A stretch of 64,000 nt of DNA from assembly GCA_937883885.1 (NCBI GenBank), contig CAKZXL010000627.1:43969-107968 (forward strand), given 5' to 3'. Numbering within the stretch: the stretch's first letter is position 1; every line of letters begins with the position of its first letter. A model generated the notes under the pieces. The model saw only the letters and a list, made by a program, of their open reading frames with translations, was not told the origin of the DNA and ran no database searches. Shown piece by piece: positions 55,317-63,988 of this stretch. Position numbers and translations under genes: made by a program. This DNA comes from an uncultured Aquincola sp. (lineage in GTDB: Bacteria > Pseudomonadota > Gammaproteobacteria > Burkholderiales > Burkholderiaceae).

Positions 55317-56492
55317 ATGCGTCCGCTTCAGAGCATGCTCGTCGTCACCCTCGAGCACGCCATCGCCGCCCCGTTCTGCACGCGCCAGCTCGCCGACCTG
55401 GGCGCGCGTGTCATCAAGGTCGAGCGCCCCGGCGAAGGCGACTTCGCGCGCGCCTACGACACGCGCACGCGCGGCTCGGCGTCGCACTTCGTGTGGTGCA
55501 ACCGCGGCAAGGAGAGCCTGACGCTCGACCTCAAGAATGCCACCTCGCGTGCAGTGCTTCAGGAACTGGTGGAACGCGCCGACGTGTTGGTACAGAACCT
55601 GGCGCCCGGTGCCGCCGCGCGCATGGGCCTGGACCATGCGAGCCTCGCGCCGCGCAACCCCAAGCTCGTGGTCTGCGACATCTCGGGCTACGGAGACGGC
55701 GGCCCCTTTACCGAGAAGAAGGCGTACGACTTGCTGATCCAGAGCGAGTCGGGCTTCGTGTCGGTGACCGGCACGCCAGAGCATCCGTCGAAGGCCGGCC
55801 TGTCGATCGCCGACATCGCCGCTGGCATGTACGCCTACAGCAGCGTGCTGGCTGCTCTGCTGGAGCGCGGGCGCACCGGGCGCGGCAAACGACTCGAGAT
55901 CTCGATGCTCGAGGCCATGTCCGAGTGGATGGGCTTTCCGCTGTACTACACGCTCGGCGGCCAGCCGCCGCCGCCGCGCGCCGGTGCCGCACACGCGGCG
56001 ATCTATCCCTACGGCCCGTTCGTCTGCGGCGACGGACGCCAGATCGTGCTTGCGGTGCAGCACGACCGCGAGTGGGGCCAGTTCTGCGACAAGGTGCTGC
56101 GCCGGCCCGAGTTGGCCGCGCAGTACAAGGGCAACGCGAAACGCCTGGCCGAGCGTGAGACCTTGCGCGGGATCATCGAGTCGGTCTGCGTGGGGCTGAC
56201 CGGCGAGCAGCTGATCGAACGCCTCGAGGAGGCGCAGATCGCCTACGGCCGGCTCAACGAGATGGCCGATCTGTGGCGCCACGTGCAGCTCCAGGCCCGC
56301 GCGCGCTGGACCGAGATCGGCACGCCCGGCGGCCCGGTACCGGCGCTGTATCCGCCGCACCACGTGTCCGGCGAAGAGCCGCCGCCGATGGGCGCGGTGC
56401 CGGCGCTGGGCGCACACACCGATGCCATCCTGGCCGAGCTCGGGCGGTCGCCGAACCAGATCGCGAAGCTGCGCGCTGAGGGCGCGATCTGA
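55317..56492 (+). CDS. CoA-transferase family III (CaiB/BaiF)
   Basis: 391 aa family III CoA-transferase: VVTLEHAIAAPFCTRQLADLGA, ARVIKVERPGEGDFAR, VDLKNA-type DLKNATSR, VCDISGYGDGGPFTEKKAYD and SIADIAAGMYAYSSVLAAL, where the Asp aligns with the catalytic Asp of formyl-CoA transferase. It moves CoA between carboxylates without ATP. Followed by PrpD-, CitE- and citryl-CoA-lyase-like genes, it resembles modules that handle C5-C6 branched dicarboxylates such as citramalate, mesaconate or itaconate. The actual acids are unknown. ATG 55317. Confidence 0.92.
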   Translation: MRPLQSMLVVTLEHAIAAPFCTRQLADLGARVIKVERPGEGDFARAYDTRTRGSASHFVWCNRGKESLTLDLKNATSRAVLQELVERADVLVQNLAPGAAARMGLDHASLAPRNPKLVVCDISGYGDGGPFTEKKAYDLLIQSESGFVSVTGTPEHPSKAGLSIADIAAGMYAYSSVLAALLERGRTGRGKRLEISMLEAMSEWMGFPLYYTLGGQPPPPRAGAAHAAIYPYGPFVCGDGRQIVLAVQHDREWGQFCDKVLRRPELAAQYKGNAKRLAERETLRGIIESVCVGLTGEQLIERLEEAQIAYGRLNEMADLWRHVQLQARARWTEIGTPGGPVPALYPPHHVSGEEPPPMGAVPALGAHTDAILAELGRSPNQIAKLRAEGAI

Positions 56493-56519
56493 CGTGACCG
56501 AGCTTTCGCGGAGACACCA

Positions 56520-57893
56520 ATGAACGATCACCCTTCGGCCGCACTGGCCGCCTTCGCCGCGAAGCTCCGTGCGGAGGACATCCCCGTCGCGGTGCTGCGC
56601 CGCAGCGAGGACCTGTTCCTCGACTGGCTGGGCTCGACGCTCGCGGGCAAGAGCGCCCGGGCCGTTCAGGCGATCGAGCGCTACGCGCTGGCGATGGGGC
56701 CGACGCTGCGCAACGGCGACGCAGGTGGCGCCGAGGTGTTGATCTCGCGCCGCCTCACGTCGCCGCATTTCGCGGCGATGGTGAACGCTGCCGCCTCGCA
56801 TGTCGTGGAGCAGGACGACGTGCACAACGGCTCGGTGTTCCATCCGGCCGCGGTAGTCTTTCCCGCGGCGCTCGCCACTGCGCAGGCCACGGGGGCAAGC
56901 GGGCGCGAGTTCCTGGCCGCCGCGGTCGCCGGCTACGAGGTAGGCATCCGTGTGGGCGAGTTCCTCGGCCGGCCGCACTACCGCATCTTCCACACCACTG
57001 CCACGGCCGGCACGCTGGCCGCCGCCGCGGCCACCGGGCGGCTGCTCGGGCTCGACGCCGAGACGATGCTGCACGCGTTCGGCAGCGCGGGCACGCAGGC
57101 CGCGGGCCTGTGGGAGTTCCTGCGCGACGCTGCCGATTCCAAGCAGCTGCATTGCGCGCACGCGGCCTCGGCCGGCCTGGCATCGGCTTGGCTCGCACGC
57201 GACGGGTTCACCGGCGCGCGGCGCATCCTCGAAGGCGAGCAGGGCATGGCCGCGGGCATGTCCAGCGATGCCGATCCGGCCCGGCTGACGGTCGGCCTGG
57301 GCGAACGCTGGGCGACCGCAGAGACCTCGTTCAAGTACCACGCCTCGTGCCGCCACACGCATCCGAGCGCCGACGCGCTGCTGGCGCTGATGCGCGAGCA
57401 CCGGCTCGGCGCGGACGACATCGCGGAGGTCAAGGCGCGGGTGCACCAGGGGGCGATCGACGTGCTCGGGCGCGTCGTGGTGCCGGCCACCGTGCACCAG
57501 GCCAAGTTCTCGATGGGCACGGTGCTGGGCCTGGTGGCCGAGTTCGGCTACGCCGGCCTCGACGAGTTCGACCGCCACTTCGTCGCCCCGCGCGTCGCCG
57601 AGTTCCGCGACCGTGTCGCGATGCAGCTAGACGCCGAGGTCGACGCCGCGTACCCGCAACGCTGGATCGGCAAGGTGCAGGTGCGCACGCGCGATGGACG
57701 AATCCTCGACGCGCGCGTCGACCAGCCCAAGGGCGACCCCGGCAACACGCTGAGCCGGGCCGAGTTGGAGGACAAGGCGCGCCGGCTCGCCGCCTACGGC
57801 GATGCGGCCACGCCGGCCGAGATGGGCACGCTGATCGCAGGCGTCTGGGCGCTGGAGCGCACCCCGCACATCGGCCGCCTGCTGGGCACCTGA
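56520..57893 (+). CDS. MmgE/PrpD family protein
   Basis: 457 aa, second MmgE/PrpD-family protein in the window: LFLDWLGSTLAGKSARA near residues 28-44, a VNAAASHVVEQDDVHNGSVF segment that corresponds to the conserved D-D-x-H region, HTTATAGTLAAAAATGRLLG, and KYHASCRHTHPSADALL. Known members are dehydratases, isomerases or decarboxylases of citrate-like acids. It lies between CoA-transferase and CitE-like genes. Function is inferred as (de)hydration of a branched dicarboxylic acid or its CoA ester. ATG 56520 follows GGAGA. Confidence 0.9.
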   Translation: MNDHPSAALAAFAAKLRAEDIPVAVLRRSEDLFLDWLGSTLAGKSARAVQAIERYALAMGPTLRNGDAGGAEVLISRRLTSPHFAAMVNAAASHVVEQDDVHNGSVFHPAAVVFPAALATAQATGASGREFLAAAVAGYEVGIRVGEFLGRPHYRIFHTTATAGTLAAAAATGRLLGLDAETMLHAFGSAGTQAAGLWEFLRDAADSKQLHCAHAASAGLASAWLARDGFTGARRILEGEQGMAAGMSSDADPARLTVGLGERWATAETSFKYHASCRHTHPSADALLALMREHRLGADDIAEVKARVHQGAIDVLGRVVVPATVHQAKFSMGTVLGLVAEFGYAGLDEFDRHFVAPRVAEFRDRVAMQLDAEVDAAYPQRWIGKVQVRTRDGRILDARVDQPKGDPGNTLSRAELEDKARRLAAYGDAATPAEMGTLIAGVWALERTPHIGRLLGT

Positions 57894-57927
57894 CGGACAC
57901 GCGAAGGGGCCGGGCAGGGACCTCCAG

Positions 57928-58788
57928 ATGAGCGACGACGGGCTCGCAGCGCGGCAGCCGCGCACCTACCTGTTCGTGCCGGCCGACCGGCCCGAGCGCT
58001 ACGCCAAGGCGCGCGCGGCCGGGGCCGATGCCGTCATCGTCGATCTCGAGGACGCCGTCGCGCCCGCCGCCAAGCCGGATGCACGCGACGCGCTGGCGAA
58101 CGCTCTGGACGGTGCTCTCGACGCAGCGCAGGACGAAGCCGCGCCGCTGATCGTGCGCGTCAACGCGGCGGGCACGCCCTGGTTCGACGACGACCTGGCA
58201 CTGTGCCGGCATCCGGGCGTGGCCGCGGTGATGCTGCCCAAGGCCGACGGCATCGACGCCGTCTGCCACGCCTTCGAGAATGCGTTCAAGGACGTGCTGC
58301 CGATCATCGAGTCGGCGCGCGGCATCGAGGAGGTGCGCGCCATCGCGCGCGTGCCGGGGGTCGTGCGGCTGGCCTTCGGCAGCATCGACCTGGCGGTCGA
58401 TCTCGGCATCGACTGCGCGCCCGACGGCGGCGAGGCCGAGCTGCAGCCCTATCGTGCGCAGGTGGTGCTGGCGTCGCGGCTCGGAGGCCTGGCGGCGCCG
58501 GCCGACGGCGTGAGCCTCGCGATCGACGATGCGCCGCGCTTGCGCGCCGATGCGGAGCGTTCGCGCCGGCTCGGGTTCGGCGCCAAGCTGTGCATCCATC
58601 CCAAGCAGATCGCCGTCGTGCAGGGCGTGTTTGCCGCCGATCCCGAGCGCATCGCCTGGGCTCGGCGCGTGTGCGCGGCGTTCGCTGCCTCGGGCGGCGC
58701 CGCGGTGGCCGTGGATGGCGAAATGATCGACGTGCCCGTCGTCGAGCGCGCCCGTGCCGTGCTGCGGAGCGCCGGGCTCGCAAGCTGA
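57928..58788 (+). CDS. CitE-like HpcH/HpaI-family acyl-CoA lyase
   Basis: 286 aa CitE-type TIM barrel: RTYLFVPADRPERYAKA at the start, VIVDLEDAVAPAAKPDAR with Mg2+/CoA-binding acidic residues, LIVRVNAAGTPWFDDDL, ADGIDAVCHAF, IIESARGIEEVR, LAFGSIDLAVDLGID and KLCIHPKQIAVVQGVF. Members cleave citryl-, citramalyl-, malyl- or beta-methylmalyl-CoA. It is followed 36 bp later by a citrate-synthase-fold lyase. It could release acetyl-CoA or pyruvate from a 3-hydroxy-acid intermediate of the pathway. ATG 57928. Confidence 0.9.
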   Translation: MSDDGLAARQPRTYLFVPADRPERYAKARAAGADAVIVDLEDAVAPAAKPDARDALANALDGALDAAQDEAAPLIVRVNAAGTPWFDDDLALCRHPGVAAVMLPKADGIDAVCHAFENAFKDVLPIIESARGIEEVRAIARVPGVVRLAFGSIDLAVDLGIDCAPDGGEAELQPYRAQVVLASRLGGLAAPADGVSLAIDDAPRLRADAERSRRLGFGAKLCIHPKQIAVVQGVFAADPERIAWARRVCAAFAASGGAAVAVDGEMIDVPVVERARAVLRSAGLAS

Positions 58789-58824
58789 ACCCCTTTCCCA
58801 ACTTTGTCCATTACAGGAGGGCCT

Positions 58825-59613
58825 ATGCCCCGCAAGACCAAGCCGATCCGCTCCGACATCGCCTGGAGCACGCCCGACCGCATCGAGGTGCGCGCGCGCA
58901 GCCTGCCCGACGAGCTGCTGGGCAAGATCAGCCTCGGCGACATGGCCTGGCTGCTGATCGTCGGCCGCACGCCTACGCCGCAGGAGTCGACAGTCTTCAA
59001 CGCGATCGCGGTGACGCTGGTCGAGCACGGCATCACGCCCAGCGCGCTGGCCGCGCGCCTGACCTATGCCGGCGCGCCCGAGTCGCTGCAGGCGGCAGTG
59101 GCCGCGGGCCTGTGCGGCTTGGGATCGGTGTTCGTCGGTTCGACCGAGGGCACGGCGAAGATGCTCTACGAGGCCCTGCCGCCCGGAACGAAGGGCGCCG
59201 ACCTCGAGAAGATCGCGCGCGACCTCGTGGCCGGCTACCGCCAGCGGGGGCAGATCGTGCCCGGCCTCGGCCACCCGCTGCACAAGCCCGTCGATCCGCG
59301 GGCGCCGCGGCTCTTCAAGATCGCCGAGGAGAACGGCTTCTCGGGCGATTACATCCGGCTCGAACGCCTGATCTGCGCCGAAGCCGAACATGCGAGCGGC
59401 AAGATGCTGCCAGTCAACGCGACCGGCGCGATCGGCGCGATCTGTTGTGAACTCGGACTGCCGTGGAAAATCGTGCGTGGCGTGGGCGTGTTCGCGCGTG
59501 CGATCGGTCTCGTGGGCCACATCCTTGAGGAAAGCAACAATCCGATGGCAGTGGAGATCTGGCAGCGTGTCGAGGACGAGGCCAGCGCCCACGTGCGGCC
59601 CAATGCCGGATGA
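58825..59613 (+). CDS. Citryl-CoA lyase-like, citrate-synthase-fold protein
   Basis: 262 aa, short citrate synthase fold: [36 protein letters not shown] (CoA/oxaloacetate His), and the C-terminal [33 protein letters not shown] spread over about residues 205-245. Citryl-CoA lyases cleave citryl-CoA to acetyl-CoA and oxaloacetate. The usual Asp of the C-terminal motif is not obvious: the site reads [14 protein letters not shown] 58825 follows a strong AGGAGG; an upstream TTG has none. The gene is 7 bp before bioB, so the catabolic and vitamin genes are on one unit. Confidence 0.8.
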   Translation: MPRKTKPIRSDIAWSTPDRIEVRARSLPDELLGKISLGDMAWLLIVGRTPTPQESTVFNAIAVTLVEHGITPSALAARLTYAGAPESLQAAVAAGLCGLGSVFVGSTEGTAKMLYEALPPGTKGADLEKIARDLVAGYRQRGQIVPGLGHPLHKPVDPRAPRLFKIAEENGFSGDYIRLERLICAEAEHASGKMLPVNATGAIGAICCELGLPWKIVRGVGVFARAIGLVGHILEESNNPMAVEIWQRVEDEASAHVRPNAG

Positions 59614-59620
59614 ATTGAAC

Positions 59621-60640
59621 ATGAACGAACTGAAGGATGTTGTCGAGCAACCTCTGCAGTGGCTGCCGGCGCGCCGCGACGGGCGCGGCGCAGCGGAGGG
59701 TGCTGTCGCGGAGCGCTGGAGCGTAGATCGGGTAGAGGCGCTGTTCGATCTGCCCTTTGCCGACCTGATGCACCGCGCGCAGCAGGTGCATCGCGAGCAC
59801 TTCGACGCCAACGAGGTGCAGCTGTCCACGCTGCTGTCGATCAAGACCGGCGGTTGCCCGGAAGACTGCGGCTACTGCCCGCAGTCGGTCCACTTCGACA
59901 CGGGCGTGGCGGCCGGCAAGCTGCTCGACGTGGGCGAGGTCACCACCGCGGCACGCGCGGCACGCGAGCAGGGCGCGTCGCGCTTCTGCATGGGCGCGGC
60001 GTGGCGCGAACCCAAGGACCGCGACATCGAGAAGGTGGCCGAGCTGGTTCGCGCCGTGAAGGCAGAAGGGCTCGAAGCCTGCTGCACCCTCGGCATGCTG
60101 AGCGATGGCCAGGCACACGCCCTCAAGAACGCCGGGCTCGACTACTACAACCACAACCTCGACACCGCGCCCGAGGCCTACGGCCGCATCATCTCCACCC
60201 GCGCCTACGACGACCGCCTGCGCACGCTCGAGCGCGTGCGCGACGCCGGCATCGGCGTGTGCTGCGGCGGCATTGTCGGCATGGGCGAGTCGCGGCGCGA
60301 GCGGGCCGGCCTGGTGGCCCAGGTGGCCAACCTCGACCCCTACCCCGAGTCGGTGCCGATCAACCAACTGGTGCGCGTGGAAGGCACGCCGCTGGCCGAG
60401 GCCGAGGCGCTCGATCCGCTCGAGTTCGTGCGCACAATCGCGGTGGCGCGCATCACGATGCCGCGGGCCCGCGTGCGCCTGTCCGCCGGGAGACGCGAGA
60501 TGAGCGATGCCGTACAGGCGCTGTGCTTCCTCGCGGGCGCCAACTCGATCTTCTATGGCGACAAGCTGCTGACCACCGGCAACCCGGATTGGGAAGCTGA
60601 CCAGCGGCTGCTCGGCGCGCTCGGCATCCGCACCTGCTGA
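59621..60640 (+). CDS. bioB: Biotin synthase
   Basis: 339 aa radical-SAM enzyme: SAM cluster Cys79, Cys83, Cys86 in [55 protein letters not shown] and [19 protein letters not shown]. It inserts sulfur into dethiobiotin. The start ATG 59621 lies 7 bp after the lyase stop; about 40 N-terminal residues precede the usual domain start. Biotin is the cofactor of the carboxylase at 39981-43582, which may explain why bioB is in this unit apart from other bio genes. Confidence 0.96.
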   Translation: MNELKDVVEQPLQWLPARRDGRGAAEGAVAERWSVDRVEALFDLPFADLMHRAQQVHREHFDANEVQLSTLLSIKTGGCPEDCGYCPQSVHFDTGVAAGKLLDVGEVTTAARAAREQGASRFCMGAAWREPKDRDIEKVAELVRAVKAEGLEACCTLGMLSDGQAHALKNAGLDYYNHNLDTAPEAYGRIISTRAYDDRLRTLERVRDAGIGVCCGGIVGMGESRRERAGLVAQVANLDPYPESVPINQLVRVEGTPLAEAEALDPLEFVRTIAVARITMPRARVRLSAGRREMSDAVQALCFLAGANSIFYGDKLLTTGNPDWEADQRLLGALGIRTC

Positions 60641-60650
60641 GGCGACAACC

Positions 60651-61037
60651 ATGTTCCGCCACATGCTGAAGTCGAAGATCCACCGCGCCACCGTCACCGC
60701 GTGCGAGCTGCACTACGAGGGATCTTGCGCCATCGACGAGGACCTGCTCGACGCGGCCGACCTGCGCGAGAACGAGCAGGTGCACATCTGGAACATCGCA
60801 AACGGCGAGCGCTTCGTCACCTACGCGATCCGGGGCGTCCGCGGCAGCGGCATCGTGTCGCTGAACGGCTCAGCCGCCCGCCGTGCCGCGCTCGGCGACC
60901 TGGTCATCATCGCGGCCTTCGGGATGGTGGCCGAGGACGAGCTGGACCGGCGGCGCCCGAAGCTCGTCTTCGTCGACGAACGAAACCGCATCCGCGAGAT
61001 GCGGTCTGACATCCCCGTGCAGGCGACTCCGGCATGA
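60651..61037 (+). CDS. panD: Aspartate 1-decarboxylase
   Basis: 128 aa pyruvoyl enzyme: [21 protein letters not shown] with self-cleavage between Gly24 and Ser25, [12 protein letters not shown], and [21 protein letters not shown]. It makes beta-alanine from aspartate for pantothenate, and so for CoA. It starts 10 bp after bioB, and its stop overlaps the panB start (ATGA). Confidence 0.97.
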   Translation: MFRHMLKSKIHRATVTACELHYEGSCAIDEDLLDAADLRENEQVHIWNIANGERFVTYAIRGVRGSGIVSLNGSAARRAALGDLVIIAAFGMVAEDELDRRRPKLVFVDERNRIREMRSDIPVQATPA

Positions 61038-61864
61038 GCGCATTGGTGGAGGCTACGCGGCCCGAGCGCAAGCCGGTGTCGCTGCTGCGCCTGCGCGCCA
61101 TGCTCGCCGCAGGCGAGAAGATCGCGATGCTGACCGCCTACGACGCCGCGTTCGCGCGCGCGGCCGACGACGCGGGTGTCGACTGCCTGCTCGTCGGCGA
61201 TTCGCTCGGCATGGTCGTGCAGGGCGGATCGAGCACGGTGCCGGTGACGCTCGACGAGGTGGCCTACCACGTCCGCTGCGTCGCGCGCGGGCGCCGGCAT
61301 GCCTGGTTGCTCGCCGACCTGCCCTTCGGCACCTACGAGGAAAGCCCCGAGCAGGCGCTGCGCTCCAGCGCGGTGCTCGCCCGCGCAGGTGCCCAGATGG
61401 TCAAGCTCGAGGGCGGCTGGGCGGCCGAGACGGTGCGCTTCCTGGTGGAGCGCGGCATCGTGGTCTGCGCCCATCTCGGGCTGACGCCGCAGTCGGCTTC
61501 GGCGCTCGGCGGCTACCGCGTGCAGGGCCGCGACGAGGCCGCCGCCGACCGCCTCGCCCGCGAAGCACGTGCGCTCGCGGACGCGGGCGCGGCAATGCTG
61601 GTGCTCGAGCTGGTGCCGGCTGCGCTGGCGCGGCGTGTGCAGCAGGAGAATCCGGCGCTCGTCGTGATCGGCATCGGCGCGGGCGGCGACGTCGCCGGCC
61701 AGGTGCTGGTGCTGCACGACATGCTGGGCGTCACCGCCGGGCCGATGCCGCGCTTCGTGCGCGACTTCGGCCGCGAGGGGGGCGGCGTCCACCAGGCGCT
61801 GCAACGCTATGTCGCCGCGGTCAAGGAACGCAGCTTTCCGGAAGCAACGCAGCACACCTACTGA
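61034..61864 (+). CDS. panB: 3-methyl-2-oxobutanoate hydroxymethyltransferase
   Basis: 276 aa TIM-barrel enzyme: [37 protein letters not shown]-type [36 protein letters not shown]. It makes ketopantoate using methylene-tetrahydrofolate. The start overlaps the panD stop by 4 bp. Together with panD and panC it supplies three of the four enzymes from aspartate and oxoisovalerate to pantothenate; panE or a substitute is not in the window. Confidence 0.97.
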   Translation: MSALVEATRPERKPVSLLRLRAMLAAGEKIAMLTAYDAAFARAADDAGVDCLLVGDSLGMVVQGGSSTVPVTLDEVAYHVRCVARGRRHAWLLADLPFGTYEESPEQALRSSAVLARAGAQMVKLEGGWAAETVRFLVERGIVVCAHLGLTPQSASALGGYRVQGRDEAAADRLAREARALADAGAAMLVLELVPAALARRVQQENPALVVIGIGAGGDVAGQVLVLHDMLGVTAGPMPRFVRDFGREGGGVHQALQRYVAAVKERSFPEATQHTY

Positions 61865-61882
61865 AATGCGCCGGGGGGCAGC

Positions 61883-62743
61883 ATGCGAACCATCCACACC
61901 ATTGCCGGTCTGCGGGAGGCCCTGGCGGGCTGCGGCTCGACGAGCTTCATTCCGACGATGGGCAACCTGCACGACGGCCATCTGGCGCTCGTCCGGGAGG
62001 CCGGCCGGCAGGGCGGTCCGGTGGTCGCGAGCATCTTCGTCAACCGGCTGCAGTTCGCTCCGCACGAGGACTTCGACCGCTACCCCCGCTCGCTGGCACG
62101 CGACTGCGAACTGCTCGAGGCGGCGGGTTGTGACATCGTCTTCGCTCCCGACGAGCGCGAGCTCTACCCGCAAGCGCAGACCTATGCGGTGTGTCCGGAC
62201 CCGGCGCTGGCCGATACCCTGGAAGGGGAGTTCCGGCCCGGCTTCTTCGGTGGCGTGTGCACGGTGGTGCTCAAGCTGTTTGCCTGCGTGCGGCCGGCGG
62301 TGGCGGTGTTCGGCAAGAAGGACTACCAGCAGTGGAAGGTGGTCGGCCGGATGGTCGAGCAGTTCGCACTGCCGATCCGAATCGTCGGCGGCGAGACCGT
62401 GCGCGCGGCAGACGGTCTCGCGCTGTCCAGCCGCAACGGCTATCTCGACCCGGGCGAGCGGGCCCGCGCCGTCGGCCTCTCACAGGCGCTGGCGCGTGTT
62501 CGCGACGCCTGGAACACGGCGGCGCCGGATGCGGCGGCGATCGAGGCGGCTGCGATGGCCGCACTCCGTGATGGCGGCTGGCTGCCCGACTACGTGTGCA
62601 TCCGCCGACAGGCCGATCTGGCCGTGCCGACATTGCAGGATCGTGCCGACGGCGTGCCGGTCGTCGTTCTTGCAGCGGCCCGTATCGGCTCGACACGCTT
62701 GATCGACAACATCGAAATCAGCGCTACGGCCCGCCAGCGCTAA
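61883..62743 (+). CDS. panC: Pantothenate synthetase
   Basis: 286 aa: [18 protein letters not shown] (HIGH-like ATP motif), [36 protein letters not shown] (KMSKS-like loop region) and [14 protein letters not shown]. It joins pantoate and beta-alanine with ATP. It is the last gene of the plus-strand unit, 18 bp after panB, and is followed by a gene-poor stretch. Confidence 0.97.
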   Translation: MRTIHTIAGLREALAGCGSTSFIPTMGNLHDGHLALVREAGRQGGPVVASIFVNRLQFAPHEDFDRYPRSLARDCELLEAAGCDIVFAPDERELYPQAQTYAVCPDPALADTLEGEFRPGFFGGVCTVVLKLFACVRPAVAVFGKKDYQQWKVVGRMVEQFALPIRIVGGETVRAADGLALSSRNGYLDPGERARAVGLSQALARVRDAWNTAAPDAAAIEAAAMAALRDGGWLPDYVCIRRQADLAVPTLQDRADGVPVVVLAAARIGSTRLIDNIEISATARQR

Positions 62744-62790
62744 GCATGTGCTGATTACGCAGCAGCCCGTGCGGTTGCGAAGGCACCCCT

Positions 62791-63080
62791 TCAGCGCGCC
62801 CCCAGGCCCAGCCACTCAAACTGCGCGTGGGCGCGCCGAGTCGGCGGCGTGATGGTGCTCAGCAGTTTGTCGCCGTAGCACATCGAATTCCCGCAGATGT
62901 GGAAACACAGCGCCTGCGACGCCGTCGTTCATCCGTTTCGCGGCCGGCCGCCAGCCGCACGATCGCAGGCGGCGGGTGAATGCCCGCCGCAGCGATCGTG
63001 CGGACGAGTTCTAACGCGTCGATCGGCTCGGTCGTTGCCAGCGGCGCGCATTTGAAGCCCACTCCCAGTGGCCCGAATTA
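62791..63080 (-). pseudogene. Decayed C-terminal fragment of a second bioB-like gene
   Basis: Minus-strand remnant. One frame reads APLATTEPIDALELVRTIA and PAIVRLAAGRE, matching the [18 protein letters not shown] and RVRLSAGR region of BioB. After two frame changes near 62915-62935 it continues MNDGV and QALCFHICGNSMCYGDKLLS, then GLGAR and a stop at 62791. This is the BioB C-terminus. The 5' two thirds, including the radical-SAM cysteines, are missing. It differs clearly from the intact bioB 2 kb away, so it is not a recent duplicate. Confidence 0.65.
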
Positions 63081-63371
63081 CCCCTGTCCAGCATGGCTTC
63101 GTACATTTGAACCATCCCGAGGGCGGCGAGGATCGTTCAGCATGGCGCGACTGTAAGAGGGGGTGCCTTCTCAGATAGTTGACATAATTAACCACGTCAC
63201 ACAGAGGCAGCACAAAAACTCTCACCACTGGTGAGAGCGTTCTTGGGCAGATCACAGGCGGGTTGTTGTTTGATCGCGGACCCATTCTCTGACTGATCGA
63301 GCAAAGAGTCGGCGCCGGCCTCGTCCCAGCAGGGAGGAGCACACGGCGCCGTGATTTGAAGTCTGTATGCC
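63081..63371. other. Non-coding stretch between the bioB remnant and the right-end genes
   Basis: About 290 bp without a credible gene; long antisense frames here lack family features. It holds a strong hairpin with a T-tract on the minus strand (63213-63239). A TTGACA at 63179-63184 has no matching -10 at normal spacing. Local composition is less GC-rich than the pathway genes. Confidence 0.5.
63213..63239 (-). terminator. Rho-independent terminator for the right-end minus-strand genes
   Basis: Perfect 8-bp stem CTCTCACC / GGTGAGAG with a 3-base loop (63219-63237). On the minus strand it is followed by TTTTTG. It lies about 130 bp downstream of the gene ending at 63372. Confidence 0.75.
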
Positions 63372-63683
63372 TCAGCCGACCATCAGCGTGACCGGCGTCC
63401 CGTCGGCGGCGTGGCGGACGATGCGGTTGCCCGCGAGCCGCAGGCCGTCGCTCTCGACTTCGCCGAGTATCGTGCTGGGCAGTTGAAGCCCGAGTTCGGC
63501 GACTTTGCCACGCAAGGTCGCGATGGCGGTCCAGTCCAGTAGGGGCTCCCGAAGGCTGGTGTAGATCACGGTGTTCCGCTTGCCGTGGACCTGGAGGAAA
63601 TAGTCCCCCAGGCGGCGATCGAAGCCGGCCAGGACCTCGACCGTACGTCCGTTCAGCTGTACCGTCGCGAGGTGCTGGCTCAC
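63372..63683 (-). CDS. Hypothetical protein of mobile-element type
   Basis: 103 aa, no recognised domain. Begins MSQHLATVQLNGRTVEVLAGF; mixed alpha/beta composition, no signal peptide or membrane segment. It contains VIYTSLREPLLDW and ends VTLMVG. The start overlaps the stop of the upstream gene by 4 bp (ATGA), so the two are co-translated. Small paired genes of this kind are common on integrative elements and plasmids of Burkholderiales; that origin is inferred. Confidence 0.6.
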   Translation of the reverse strand: MSQHLATVQLNGRTVEVLAGFDRRLGDYFLQVHGKRNTVIYTSLREPLLDWTAIATLRGKVAELGLQLPSTILGEVESDGLRLAGNRIVRHAADGTPVTLMVG

Positions 63684-63988
63684 GGCCCCGGCTCCACTGC
63701 GTCGAAGACCGGAAGGCCATCGATAACGGCGGCCTCGCGGTCAAACATCAGCCAGGCCACGCCGGCGGATTCGGCCACCTCGAACAGCATGGCCAGATCG
63801 GGTTCCGACGGCACCCGGTACTTCGGTGCCCCGACATAGACGAACCCGCCGCAGTCGGTCGGGTAGGCGTTCACGGACAGGTCGTCATCGGCGAGCTTGT
63901 TGCGCGTCGCCGAACTCAGATGCTTCAGGGACAGGCTGGCCAGCATCTCGGCCTGCTGTCGCAGACCGGTGGCGGGCAGGGTATGCAT
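63680..63988 (-). CDS. Hypothetical protein, DUF5983-like
   Basis: 102 aa. The layout LSLKHLSSATRNKLADDD, SVNAYPTDCGGFVYVG, LAMLFEVAESAGVAWLMFD and VIDGLPVFDAVE resembles, from memory, DUF5983-type small proteins found on integrative and conjugative elements. Function unknown. ATG 63988 lies 12 bp from the right edge, so an upstream promoter or gene cannot be seen. It is co-translated with the next gene and may mark the edge of a mobile element next to the catabolic cluster. Confidence 0.6.
   Translation of the reverse strand: MHTLPATGLRQQAEMLASLSLKHLSSATRNKLADDDLSVNAYPTDCGGFVYVGAPKYRVPSEPDLAMLFEVAESAGVAWLMFDREAAVIDGLPVFDAVEPGP

Noticed and set aside
54939..57578. Antisense open frame of 879 codons opposite dehydrogenase, CoA-transferase and PrpD-like genes
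   Set aside because: No family motifs, rich in Arg/His/Ala as expected for the reverse of GC-rich codons; the plus-strand genes there are clear.
57430..59844. Antisense open frame of 804 codons opposite CitE- and citryl-CoA-lyase-like genes
   Set aside because: Shadow frame caused by high GC; no recognisable domain.
63179..63207. TTGACA as a promoter
   Set aside because: No -10-like hexamer at 16-18 bp and no plus-strand gene follows.
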